From Cliona cf. orientalis (lineage: Eukaryota; Porifera; Demospongiae; Clionaida; Clionaidae): a DNA stretch of 64,000 nt. The stretch is taken from NCBI GenBank assembly GCA_963930775.1, contig OZ005695.1, forward strand, positions 3,534,001 to 3,598,000, read 5' to 3'. The notes beneath the pieces were generated by a model. That model had not been told where the DNA came from, did no database searches, and was given only the letters and a program-made list of their open reading frames with translations. Positions 43,101 through 52,964 of this stretch are shown here, in pieces (the first letter of the stretch is position 1; the number at the start of each line of letters is the position of its first letter). A program made the position numbers and the translations under genes.

Positions 43101-45029
43101 ATTCTGCTCCCTATTCAATACTTGCTGTAGATTCGTCAGTGAAGTGATGTACAGCCTATGTGGTGGCCCTATGACTTTAGTAAGCACATGGTCAACGATC
43201 TTGCTCTCCACCTTGTGAGCCAGCTGACCCACCATGAGGTAATCACTGCCTTCATCTTCCGGCATTTTTAATGCCTTCCTTAGATCACCTAATTCTCTTC
43301 CGAAGTGTTCTAACTTCTTCTCTCGATTGCCTTCCGATGTCTCGAGTGTTTTCTCCATTTCTTTCAGCTTTGTTTGTAGCTCCTTGACCTCTCGCTTCAA
43401 CTCTTCAACTTTTCTCTCTAGCTCTTCCACTTTTCGCTTGAGCCCTGAATTGTCGGTGCTCAAATGGTACTGCTCCATGAGCTTGCTGTATTCGGTCAAC
43501 GTTTTCAGCAGCTCTTCACAGTTCGTCTTCCATACCTCTGGGTTTTCCGCTCCCTCCATGTCCGCCTTACCCACTAAGTCAGACTTCAACAGCTTCTGCA
43601 TGTTAAGGTACGAGTCACTGTTCAGAATTCCAGTGCTCCTTAGTTCACTGGCTATATCTCTGGCTTTACGGCCCAGCTCCTTGATGCAGTGTGTCGAAGT
43701 TGACATACTGGGCAGCTTTGTACTCTCACCTGCCAGAGTGTACACAATATTTGTGAGAGCTGATTAGCCGTCCTCCCGTGGTTTACCTCAATCTAGAAAG
43801 CAGCTTAGCTTGCTAGCTTATGCCATACGATTGACTGCCAATAGTCATGTTTACTGTGTCTGGTGTCAGGGGTCAGGCAATTGGTCGCCGTAGTGTTATT
43901 GTTATCCATTTGGGAGTTTGTTTTGTATGTCTGTGTGTACATACTGAAAGTGAGTGAGTTAAGCAACTGAAGGTAGTTCTTATTACTTCCGTTCAAACTG
44001 GTTATCGTAAACAGCTGCAGATTGGCTTGTACATCAACTAGTGCCCACATAAGGAGGTCATGGATTGTTGCTTCAGCAGGTCTTCTCCCAACATTCGGGG
44101 AAATGTAATTGAAAGCTTTATGTTCCCACCTTCCCATATTATAGTTCGTTTAGTGATTGAGATTTTGGGATGGAGTCAGTTAATTGACACTTGTGCCTGT
44201 AGTTTTGTTCATTGTGGACTAGAATTTCCCAAGTCACGTCTGAATTGAGGGTTCGGATTGATTTCTGATTAGTACTTAATGACTGTCAACAAAACTCGTG
44301 AGAAATTTTCCCATAAAACGTTTGACTAGTTCACTATTTTTATTGGTTCATGTGACAATAATATTGCCTACTTAAGAGTGACATTTTTTGCATGTTAGTT
44401 TTATTTATCGTTTCAAGCAGCATTCACAAATGTGTTGCATGATGTATAAACTTAAATTATGTTAATGACGGAATTTCTCAAGTGGAATCCACGATATTCT
44501 TCATGCATGCTACATTGATATTTGTGATACACAACATGTATACTGTATAGGTGAAATATTTGGCTGGATATTCACTTTAATGGCCCTTATTGACCACGAA
44601 ATTTAAATCTGTCACTATTTCATGCTCACACCCGTAAATGATAGTTATCTGACAGTAATTGGGGTGCATTCGACCATGCGTGTCATGTACCCCAATTACT
44701 GTCAGATAACTATTTTGTTGGTAGTTGACCTCTGTTCATCATTGGCCTACTTTATGACGACCCACCCCCCTTCCCATAGCCGGCAAATTGCCTACAAAAA
44801 CTTTGGTTGCTAGGCAACTACCAACAAGCAATATTGCTTTCTACGCAGTATGATGATGAGATCATTTCAATCAAAATATCTGTCACATGTACATTGTACA
44901 TACGTAATATTATGTGTGTGTACTATCTTTGTATTGTATTTCCTATTCCCCAGAGAGTGTTCGTTGCAGTGCCAACACTATCTTCTGGTCTCCCAGTGGT
45001 CAATTTGTTGTCCTGGCCGGCCTCAAAGG
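37126..45029 (+). CDS. EIF3B: eIF3 subunit B, C-terminus not found
   Basis: Fourteen exons: 37126-37300, 37876-38071, 38258-38377, 39225-39282, 39590-39718, 40080-40237, 40460-40591, 40652-40718, 40950-40996, 41429-41567, 41724-41798, 41887-41959, 42060-42188, 44954-45029. Phases agree through 524 codons. An acidic poly-Glu N-terminus is followed by an RRM ([30 protein letters not shown]), then WD40-type blades of the beta-propeller: [71 protein letters not shown]. eIF3B is a scaffold of the eIF3 complex on the 40S ribosome. The last exon ends in phase 2 with a good donor (gtgagt), so more exons are expected; the remaining blade and helical C-terminus are not in this window. Confidence 0.93.
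37162..37217 (+). repeat. GAA/GAG tract coding poly-Glu in eIF3B
   Basis: Trinucleotide-rich tract giving an unbroken run of Glu in the first coding exon. Acidic N-termini are usual for eIF3B. Confidence 0.9.
38596..38733. mobile_element. MITE, AATACAACGCATG family (decayed copy)
   Basis: It shares gcttttctggtaaagg, atcgctc and the end ctggatcatctgttgtaact with the copies at 20725 and 23244. It lies in an eIF3B intron and directly abuts the next element at 38737. Confidence 0.55.
38737..39172. mobile_element. MITE with CCGTAGTGCTAGAAAT ends
   Basis: 436 bp in an eIF3B intron. Left end CCGTAGTGCTAGAAATTTTT, right end (reverse complement) CCGTAGTGCTAGAAATAAAT; TA at 38735-38736 and 39173-39174. 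Internal aatgcga/gcgattt words recur near both ends. No coding capacity. Confidence 0.85.
42843..43706 (-). CDS. Coiled-coil protein nested in eIF3B intron
   Basis: An uninterrupted 287-aa frame, start chosen at [12 protein letters not shown] (43706); an in-frame ATG at 43745 would add 13 residues, but a splice-acceptor-like cag lies between them. Residues ~90-150 form a clear heptad-rich coiled coil ([19 protein letters not shown] onward); the C-terminal half is helical with several Cys. I recognise no family. It is intronless over this span and antisense to eIF3B, inside the 2.8-kb intron 42189-44953, far larger than the other eIF3B introns. Codon usage looks like a normal gene and there are no stops. 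It could be a retrogene or the 3' exon of a longer gene. Confidence 0.75.
   Translation of the reverse strand: MSTSTHCIKELGRKARDIASELRSTGILNSDSYLNMQKLLKSDLVGKADMEGAENPEVWKTNCEELLKTLTEYSKLMEQYHLSTDNSGLKRKVEELERKVEELKREVKELQTKLKEMEKTLETSEGNREKKLEHFGRELGDLRKALKMPEDEGSDYLMVGQLAHKVESKIVDHVLTKVIGPPHRLYITSLTNLQQVLNREQNFTQPLQDDEKCEEAKRRWEELQTRIGWTEHHYRCIEFLKAYRVHATASELDVTVLKTALRECTTFPYKSECEELLSMLDKISQVF
44641..44713. other. Perfect 25-bp inverted repeat (hairpin)
   Basis: Arms 44641-44665 and 44689-44713 are exact reverse complements, separated by 23 bases. Transcribed, they form a 73-nt stem-loop. It lies in the same eIF3B intron as the nested gene. Pairing ends sharply at the arm edges. It could be a minimal foldback element or a small-RNA precursor; no TA or other target duplication is obvious. 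Confidence 0.85.
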
Positions 45030-45656
45030 GTGAGTTGGCTACATGTACATGTATACTGTAAAGCGACATTTTTTTATGTGCGACTTTCGTTTGTGCGAGT
45101 CAAGCTGCGGTCACGGAAATATTTGTATTATTGTGCCAACATTACAATGCATGAAATATATAAATTTTTTAAGAGGTCCATTTCATCAATTTGAATTTTC
45201 TAAGACATCTGTTTTGACCAATTTACATAATTTTGTTCATGTGTATAAAAAAATGTTGCTTTGTGGTATGAAAATTAGTAAATTCGTTACGGTGAGCTGG
45301 TATGTTTTTTTGTGTGATATATAATCATGCATCTCGATGACTTGCAAGCAGTGTGCATGCTCAAGCTCCACGTGTTGGAATGTGATGGTAAAGATTATCG
45401 ACATTGCAGTGTAAGGAAAAATAATTATTGCTGATATCAAAAGCAGCTTGCCAAGCAAAATAATACATACTCAGTCAGTCCAGGGCCGAGTAGCCAAAGC
45501 GAAGGATATGTACAGTATAGCAAGTAGGTACATATATTGTCTATAGTGTATTATTTTCACGGAATGAGAGTAATTGATCAAACTGTCGTGTATTATGATT
45601 ACATAATATAGTGTGTGTTAATTTTAGTTGAAGAAGATTTGTGTAGTTTCTGAATT
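45030..45656. other. Left boundary of the GGWMR duplication array
   Basis: From about 45140 the sequence becomes similar to 54070-54930 and 58390-58870, the DNA 3' of other GGWMR copies (shared words such as cacgtgttggaatatgac, ccagggcgagtagccaaag and gaaggat). No gene is seen. Confidence 0.6.
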
Positions 45657-46657
45657 TCATTGAACGTAGAGTTCAATTTGCTCCAGCACCACGTCTTCAT
45701 TCGGATATACACTGTTAGTGCACACCCTCATCTCAATGTCATCCTGAGTTGCTTGAGGCAGTTGCTTACAGAACCACGGTCCTCCTCTGTCACAGCACTT
45801 GTTCTCCCCCTCACACCCCTCACCATCCCAGAGAGGGTCATCAAAGTAGTAATGTCTCTTGGGCTCATTTTTGCTTCCAGTTTCACAGTAGTAATCATTG
45901 CCAACATAGTCAGGGACAACTCCCTTAAAGGTTGAATGAAGACAGGGACAGCTAGTATACTCTGCTGGATTATCTGTGGTGATAACTTCATCGTGAGCGG
46001 CAGCAAAGCTCCACACATGTTGCCGTGGTGAACCATGTGTGATGCTAACTCCATCAACATAGGTTTGATTGATTAGTGGTGTTGCATACCAGGAAGGACC
46101 AAATCCGTTTGTTTGGAAGTACTGATATCCTACTACTTTACCACAGACCTGCGTATACTCCACTCCCTGAGTGCTGAATGTAGTTGAAGAGCATCCTAGA
46201 ACAATCCTTGGTTTGCGACACAGTCTCCTTCCCTCAGTGACATTGTAGACCAGCTGTCCAGGAGGGCACTGGGATTGATTGTTCCTCATGTCCACATTAG
46301 CAATTCTCATCCAGCCTCCAGACTGACCAAAGCCATTGTCAGGCCCCATCTCACAGTAGACCTCCACAGCTCCTGACACTCCCTGTATCCAGTAGTAGCC
46401 AGATCCATAGCTTGGCCTTAGCTCAGCAATCTCCCGGCAAGAAATTGCTGCATTTTTTGAAGTTAGCGCAAACTCATTGTTCCTAGCCAGAAAATTTGGA
46501 TAGCAGATTTGATTATTTCATCAGTTAAACCGTCGCTGCTGATTCTCAGATAACGTAGCACTACAGTTGTGTCGCTTTCCCTGGCTGGACAAATACCGTT
46601 GGCATATGGTGAGCAGACCGCTATGATAGCAGTGATTAGTACGACTTTGGTAGCCAT
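45657..46657 (-). pseudogene. GGWMR-family secreted protein, one-base frameshift
   Basis: From MATKVVLITAIIAVCSPYANG (signal peptide, ATG at 46657) the frame breaks near 46490, where this copy has one T fewer in a run (aaaatttgg against aaaattttgg at 62173). It then resumes to the stop at 45657 with everything else intact: GSGYYWIQGVSGAVEVYCEMG, GGWMRIANVDM, VDGVSITHGSPRQHVWSF, DPLWDGEGCEGENKCC. The length would otherwise be 333 aa. The family is extracellular and distantly fibrinogen-C-like in its first half, with unknown function. Either a very recent pseudogene or a sequencing error. Confidence 0.8.
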
Positions 46658-46743
46658 TAACAGTAACTGATACTTAGTGAATTACCAGTTTATTATGCTC
46701 TCTTTGCTTGGTTCAAACTTCAGCACATGATGCAAGAGTATGA

Positions 46744-46750
46744 CTTTATA
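46744..46750 (-). promoter_or_regulatory. TATA box of GGWMR copy at 45657-46657
   Basis: TATAAAG on the minus strand inside gactataaagtcat, about 87-93 bases before the ATG. The same sequence at the same distance precedes the other three full-length copies. Confidence 0.65.
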
Positions 46751-47224
46751 GTCAATGGTATCTCTGTAGGCATGCATAGTTGCATACTGATATTATTATT
46801 TTGATGATGATGATGACCATTCCCTTGTAGCAGCCATACAACAATATAATATTATACTACCTATTATGGCCAAAGGTTTGCCACCAAACATCAAGCTAGT
46901 AACAATAATTAATTACGTGATATACTACAAATTATTAAGGTGACGTGCAACTTTACACCACAGGTGGGGACTAGTGTTTAATACAGAGGGTGTGGTGCCC
47001 TGGGATTTCCCACCCCTAGCTCAGATTTCACCCCTCAAGCCTTCTGACTCTATTGTATGCTTTGTATTAGTTTCTTACCCCACTCTTTGTAGTATAATCA
47101 GTTATCCTATATGAAGAAACACTGGGGAGGGAGGGTGGGGTGAGCATTAGCACACATGACAGATTTGCAGAAAAATGACCAATGCAGCAATAACATAGCA
47201 AGGATTTATGGACTACAGATAGTC
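46751..47224. other. Intergenic, part of duplication unit
   Basis: No gene. The sequence recurs upstream of the copies at 51873 and 61344 (for example tgccaccaaacatcaagctag, and ggactagtgtttaatacag or close variants). Confidence 0.6.
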
Positions 47225-47456
47225 ATTGAAACACAGAGTTCAATTTGCTCGAGGGTCTCCTACAAAACGTTTATTAATACTACATACCCTCATCTCAATG
47301 TTGTCCTGAGTTGGTTGAGGCAGCTGCTTACAGAACCACGGTCCTCCTCTATCACAGCACTCATTCTCCCCTCACACCCCTCACCATCCCAGAGAGGGTC
47401 CTCAAAGTAGTAACGTCTCTTGGGCTCATTTCTGCTGTCTATTTCACAGTGCATAT
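47225..47456 (-). pseudogene. Orphan 3' fragment of a GGWMR gene
   Basis: Encodes only the C-terminal region (NEPKRRYYFEDPLWDGEGCEG, then after a one-base deletion in a C run CCDRGGPWFCKQL to the end). It has no upstream part and is not functional. Confidence 0.8.
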
Positions 47457-47877
47457 CAGTTCTTTTCTGAGCATTGATAACATGCACACAACATAAAATA
47501 CGATGTTCTCTCTGATATAAAATGAAAATCATAATTTTGATCCATGTCCATATTTTATTTTTATTATTCACACCAGTGGTACCATTGTGCTACCAGCAAC
47601 ACCAAGCCCTCCCTCTGCGTTTATATACCAAGCTTTGAGGTCTACATGCATTAAATACAATGAATAGGCAAATAATATTTGCAATCGGTGCTCTTATGAT
47701 GTGTTCTTGTATCTTGCTGCCAATATATAATGCTACCTATAAACACACTTATCCCTTTGTCACAGCAAAAATTAAATGAACTTTCTTTATTACATTAAAT
47801 GCATGCATACATCATATTTACAGTTTCAAGGAATAACTACATGGCAGAAACAAGGCTAGCCACTAGATAATTATAGT

Positions 47878-48496
47878 TCAGTATTTGCCATAGCCATAGC
47901 TGCTATAGCGCTTGCCATAACGACGATATCCTTGGCCACCACTCTGACCATATCCATAGCGGCGATTTCCATAGCCTCCCTTATAGCCTTGGTTCCAATA
48001 GCCACCTTTCTTATAGCTGCCATAGCTCTTGCCACGACGACGATATCCATAGCCACCACCTTGACTGTATCCATAGCGGCGCTTTCCGTAGCCTCCCTTA
48101 TAGCCTTGGTTCCAAGAGCCAACTCTGTAGTCACCATAGCTTCGCTTCTTTCTGGCACCAACCTCACCATCATTGTCACCTTCATCCGGATCCAGATCCA
48201 GATCATCTTCATTAGTATCATCTTCTAGCAAGTCCTCATCATCTTCTTCCAACAAATTCAAATCATCATCACCTTCATTGTCATCCAAGACTATACCTAC
48301 AGCTCTCTTTTCTTCGCCATACTCCTGCACACTGTTGTATTTCTCAGCTGGAGCTGCCTGCACAGCCTACAACAAAATTACAACCGGCAATTATCACCAG
48401 CAATCTACAAAGTCACGTAGTTGAAAAGCCTCTAGCTATTAATCTCACCAATCCTATGCAGAGGAACACCGCAATAGATGCAGCAATAAATCTCAT
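47878..48496 (-). CDS. Secreted Gly/Tyr/Arg-rich repeat protein with acidic propeptide
   Basis: Two exons, 48449-48496 and 47878-48366, in phase, giving 178 aa. Residues 1-~22 are a signal peptide (MRFIAASIAVFLCIGL, then AVQAAPA). Residues ~23-82 are strongly acidic (EGDDDLNLLEEDDEDLLEDD). A basic site ARKKRS marks a likely furin-type cleavage near residue 97. The remainder is basic and built of two ~39-residue repeats beginning WNQGYKGGYG.RRYGY, with further Arg/Lys pairs. I recognise no family. The pattern fits a secreted structural, adhesive or antimicrobial precursor; which one is unknown. It lies on the same strand as the surrounding GGWMR genes. Confidence 0.85.
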
Positions 48497-49145
48497 TGTC
48501 CTTGTTTTAGTTGTGATAATTGTATATGTGAAGATCTCCACTTGATTCTCGACTGCTTGAAGGGGCTTAGAGTGTGCACTTAATACCCCACGTCAGTTCA
48601 GATACTTGTAGTCGTGATGTGTCTTTGATACGTACTATCAGTATCATTGCTTGAATAATTAGTTATGTTTAGGAGCAATATGCATTGACTTAGTTGGTCT
48701 ACCAGATTCACTACACTGCATTGTGATATCAACACAATTAGCTTTGTGTGTGTATCAATGCAAGTCAACAGATTGTTAGGTAATTGCACTTTCCACTGAG
48801 CTGTCAACATGGCTCCCTCTATCAGACACACCCTGGGCCACCCTATCACAAGGACAAACATTATTATGGTGATCGATGTTAATTGTTAGCTACTGCTTAT
48901 TATTGCATCATGCTTAGCCTAGCATAGGTAGTCAGTCACACAGAACTACGTGATCCATGAATTGACAAGGACTGCTAGTTGCATGAACATACTGGAGTGC
49001 AGAACCGTCATTGCTGAATGCATGACTCCTGTGTGTATAGCATGGTTGTGACTCATGGTTATGTATATACTACATCCGGCAGGAAACCCAGTTCCTAGTA
49101 TAATATATAATAATTATTATAGGGTTCACTATAATATTATTATTA
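48497..49145. other. Upstream region of the Gly/Tyr-rich gene
   Basis: Probable promoter and intergenic DNA. On the minus strand, taagtgcacac and gggtattaag near 48570-48590 lie at promoter distance, but no consensus is clear. No gene seen. Confidence 0.3.
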
Positions 49146-49688
49146 CCGTACCCTCGCGAAAGAGGGCCCATGGGCGGTGCACCTTACATTGGGCCTAGAC
49201 TGGGGGGTGGGCCGATATTCGAGGTATAAATATCGCATTTATACGCGAAAGAGCGCCCAGGTAAGTTACCCACGCTAGCTTCATAATTTGAATAGTAGCA
49301 GCGGCTACAATTGATTTCAGCCTTATTCAAGCACGGTTACCAATCCAGAGCAAGGGCGGCCGCGATAATTCACTGTGTGTCGTTGAGTGCAGCCGTATTA
49401 AGTGGGCGTGGCTACGATCGCTAGCCATGTACGATCGTTCATTTGTGCTGAAACGTACCAGAAAGCTAGCTAGGCTTAGTTTTACGGCTATTTAGCACTT
49501 TACTTATCGATCTAACATAGATTATTCGAAGTTTAGTCCTCACAAACGAGTCATTTGAGCTGCGTTTTCAAGGGCAGCTATACACATGGGCGCATATTCG
49601 AGTAAATACTAGACCTTAGTAGGAAATTGAGCCCAAAGTGGGGGATGGGCGGACATTCCGTTGTGGGCCCTCTTTCGCGAGGGTACGA
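49146..49688. mobile_element. MITE with CCGTACCCTCGCGAAAGAGG ends
   Basis: 543 bp. Left end CCGTACCCTCGCGAAAGAGG and right end (reverse complement) TCGTACCCTCGCGAAAGAGG; TA at 49144-49145 and 49689-49690. Internal ctaggc/gcgaaagagc wording varies. The frames are short, so it is non-autonomous. Confidence 0.85.
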
Positions 49689-51872
49689 TAATAATAATTA
49701 TGCTAATTCAATATGTATGTATCTTGTTTATTGACTGCATACATGTACTATCAATGTAAGGTGCATAGTACAACACGTATTGTCCTGTTTGCTAAAAATG
49801 AATTTTGTATTCCCAGTGCTGGAATATTCACAAGTACGACTCATCAACTATATACACTAAGTCCATAATACAATAACATTATTGTGATACTGCCTCACGT
49901 CAATTAAGGTATTACAAAGTTGATATATATTACCAGTCAGAAAAAAACTGATACTATAAATTGCATAAAAATAATTATGAAGTGAATGAATTGTAAAATA
50001 CCCTTGAAGGGAATAAGGAAACAGTATAATTCACACCCAGTTTTGGTTATCAGTTAGGAGGAGGAGGAGGGCCTGTAGTACCAGGAGTAATGTACTCCTG
50101 GTAGTACTCAAAAGAGCAAAAGTTTCTCTGTACATGTATATTATCATAGAGTCGGTAGACTCTATAAGTAGGGATGGCATGGATGCTCCATATATGTAAT
50201 ATATTATTATAAATATCTCAAAACAGGTGATTTAGTGAAATTTGAATCTACAGCAAATTATCTATCTAACAAGACCAAGACCATTCATCAACTCAATTGT
50301 ATATACCAGAACCAGATGTTCAAAAAATAGCCATTTCTCAATCTTTCTTTCTTTCTTTCTTTCTGTTTTCCTGGGCTAACTTAAGACTACCGTGACTGCT
50401 CACCTTAGTTTGAGTATAAATCCACTCCATTTTGGAGCACACACGTCTGTGGCACGCTCGTTTTGTGTTATCAGGACAGTGATTTAATAGTGAGTGCACA
50501 GCGTATTTTGCGAGTGGGTGTATCTGATTAGCCATTTTGTCATATAATGCGCATGCTCATACAGTGTTGCCATGGTGAAGTCATGTGACCAATGTCAGTG
50601 GCGCGCATGTGCCGGCACATCCAGGACCTGCTATGCTCAAGCGCTCCGCTGATCATCTCAGTGAACTGTCGATTATGGTGGCTACTACCAACAGTAAACT
50701 TACTGGCCTATAAAATGCACTCCCGGAACAGGTTTTCGTAGTTTGCTGGTCAGCCAGCTTCAGTATCGAGATAACAAGAGGTGTGGCTTCATTCGCAGGT
50801 CAGTCTAGATGCTGGTTACATGAGCTGTCTCGAGAATCCCACTGATGTAAGTATGTTCAATAGTGTGTGATGCAAAAGAAGACGTCCTAGCTAGCTATCA
50901 AAAGACTAAGTGGGATTTGCACTTACAGGAATATTCAAATTTGAACTCGCGATGTGTTTGGGGTACCATAGCTGCCTGACCCAAAGGCTAGGATTACACA
51001 AACATGATCAGTGATGTACCTACTTCCCTATAATGTTGTATTATTATTGGAGCATTGTTGGATGTAGCTAGGTCCAGATAAAGAAGTTGTAGCTAGTTTC
51101 ATGCATTTAATAACAATGAATAAGCAAACCATAATATCTGGTCACCATAGTATATATATAGTTTCATGCCCAGCCTCTGTCCCCATGAAATTAGTCAGCT
51201 AGGTAGCATTGATGAAATTAATGACAATCATGAACTACCCTGAGGGCACTAAAAAAAAGAATAGTAACAAGTACAAAAAACAATTGAATAAAATTGAAGG
51301 ATGAAGTAGGGATGGCAGTGCCAAAAAATACACAAACAAGAATTGTAGGGATAACGTATCACACTCACTATACATCCCTATGCTTGCTTTTCTCGATAAT
51401 TAATATCGTACACATCTGATTCAGTATGTAAAGTGTCGTTATGTTTTTGATATTGATTCATGGGTATACGGTATTGATTTTCCCATCCTGCATGTGCCTC
51501 ATATATAATAATATTGTGTGTGTGCACAGCTACTCAAAGACGACCTTAACCAGAAAAACGTGCGTTTTTCAAAATAGAAAAAAATTTTCCATGCGTTGTA
51601 TTATAGATTAAGTACGGTATAAAGGAAATAGATACTCAGTCCAAGGGCGAGTAGCCAAAGTGAAGGATAATTATATATCTACATGTATAACAAGTGGCAA
51701 CATGTATATTGTCTGTAGAGTAGGGGGAACCCCTAAGTACGTGTGTGTATAATTATTATCAAAAAATGAACTTAATTTGGAACCAAACTGTAGTGTATTA
51801 TACATGTACATGTTCTATAATAACACGTGTGTATTGATTTCAGTTGAAGAAGGTTTGTGTCGTATCTAAATT
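49689..51872. other. Intergenic, no gene seen
   Basis: 2.2 kb without a supported gene. A (CTTT)n tract is at 50341-50364. Reverse-oriented remains of the AATACAACGCATG MITE family (ccatgcgttgtattatag, agtacggta) are at about 51535-51620. The last 250 bp are part of the GGWMR duplication unit. Confidence 0.45.
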
Positions 51873-52871
51873 TCATTGAATATAGAGTTCAATTTGTTTC
51901 AGTACTATATCTTCATCCAAATTTACATTGTTAGTGCACACCCTCATCTCAATGTCATCCTGAGTTGGTTGAGGCAGCTGCTTACAGAACCACGGTCCTC
52001 CTCTGTCACAGCACTCATTCTCCCCCTCACACCCCTCACCATCCCAGAGAGGGTCATCAAAGTAGTAACGTCTCTTGGGCTCATTTTTGCTTCCAGTTTC
52101 ACAGTGATAATCATTGCCAACATAGTCAGGGACAACTCCCCGAAAGGTTGAATGAAGACATGGACAGCTAGTATACTCCCCTGAATTACTTGTGTTGACA
52201 GCTTCATCGTAAGCTGCAGCAAAGGTCCACACATGTTGCCGTGGTGAACCATGTGTGATGCTAACTCCATCAACATAGGTCTGATCGATTAGTGGTGATG
52301 AATACTTGGAAGGACCAAATCCATTTGGTTGGAAGTACTGGTACCCTATTACTTTGCCACAGACTTGCCTATACTTCACTCCCTGAGTGCTGAAGGTAGT
52401 TGAAGAGCATCCTGGAGCAAGGCTTGGCTTGCGACACAGTCTCCTTCCTTCAGTGACATTGTAGACCAGTCCAGGAGGGCACTGGGAGTGGTTGTTCCTC
52501 ATGTCCACGTTAGCAATTCTCATCCAGCCTCCAGACTGACCAAAGCCATTGTTATGCCCCATCTCACAGTAGACTTCCACAGCTCCTGATACTCCCTGTA
52601 TCCAGTAGTAGCCAGATCCATAGCTTGGCCTTAGCTCAGCAATCTTTCTACAAGAAATTGCTGCATTTTTTGAAGTTAGTGCAAACTCGTTGTTCCTAGC
52701 CAGAAAGCTTTGGATAGCAGATTCGATTATTTCATCACTTAGACCACCGCTACTAATTCTCAGATAAGACAGTGCTTTTGTTGTGTTGCTTTCCCTGGCT
52801 GGACAAATACCGTTGGCATATGATGAGCAGACCGCTATGATAGCAGTGATCAGTACGACTTTGGTAGCCAT
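51873..52871 (-). CDS. GGWMR-family secreted protein, intact
   Basis: Single-exon gene of 332 aa. The start is MATKVVLITAI (52871), which other copies share and which lies downstream of the TATA box; an upstream in-frame ATG at 52949 lies before the probable transcription start. A signal peptide (~1-20) ends near YANGICPARES. There is a short helical region, then GSGYYWIQG, CEMG, GGWMRIANVDMRNNHSQCPP, GRRLCRKP, QVCGKVIGYQY, VDGVSITHGSPRQHVWTF, CPCLHSTF, DPLWDGEGCEGENECCDRGG and FCKQLPQPTQDDIEMRVC. Many paired Cys and N-glycosylation sites (NHS, NVT) fit an extracellular protein. The family occurs in cnidarians and sponges; its first half recalls fibrinogen-C domains and its ligand is unknown. 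Confidence 0.9.
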   Translation of the reverse strand: MATKVVLITAIIAVCSSYANGICPARESNTTKALSYLRISSGGLSDEIIESAIQSFLARNNEFALTSKNAAISCRKIAELRPSYGSGYYWIQGVSGAVEVYCEMGHNNGFGQSGGWMRIANVDMRNNHSQCPPGLVYNVTEGRRLCRKPSLAPGCSSTTFSTQGVKYRQVCGKVIGYQYFQPNGFGPSKYSSPLIDQTYVDGVSITHGSPRQHVWTFAAAYDEAVNTSNSGEYTSCPCLHSTFRGVVPDYVGNDYHCETGSKNEPKRRYYFDDPLWDGEGCEGENECCDRGGPWFCKQLPQPTQDDIEMRVCTNNVNLDEDIVLKQIELYIQ

Positions 52872-52957
52872 TAATAGTAACTGATACTTAGTAAATTGCC
52901 AATTTGTTATGCTCTCTTTGCTTGGTTCAAACTTTAGTACATGATGCAAGAGTATGA

Positions 52958-52964
52958 CTTTATA
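52958..52964 (-). promoter_or_regulatory. TATA box of GGWMR gene 51873-52871
   Basis: TATAAAG on the minus strand, within the palindrome-like attgactataaagtcat, about 87-93 bases before the ATG. Confidence 0.7.

Noticed and set aside
43805..44137. 110-aa minus-strand frame as first exon of the nested coiled-coil gene
   Set aside because: It has no domain and no good donor, and its composition looks like random sequence; it stays possible but unsupported.
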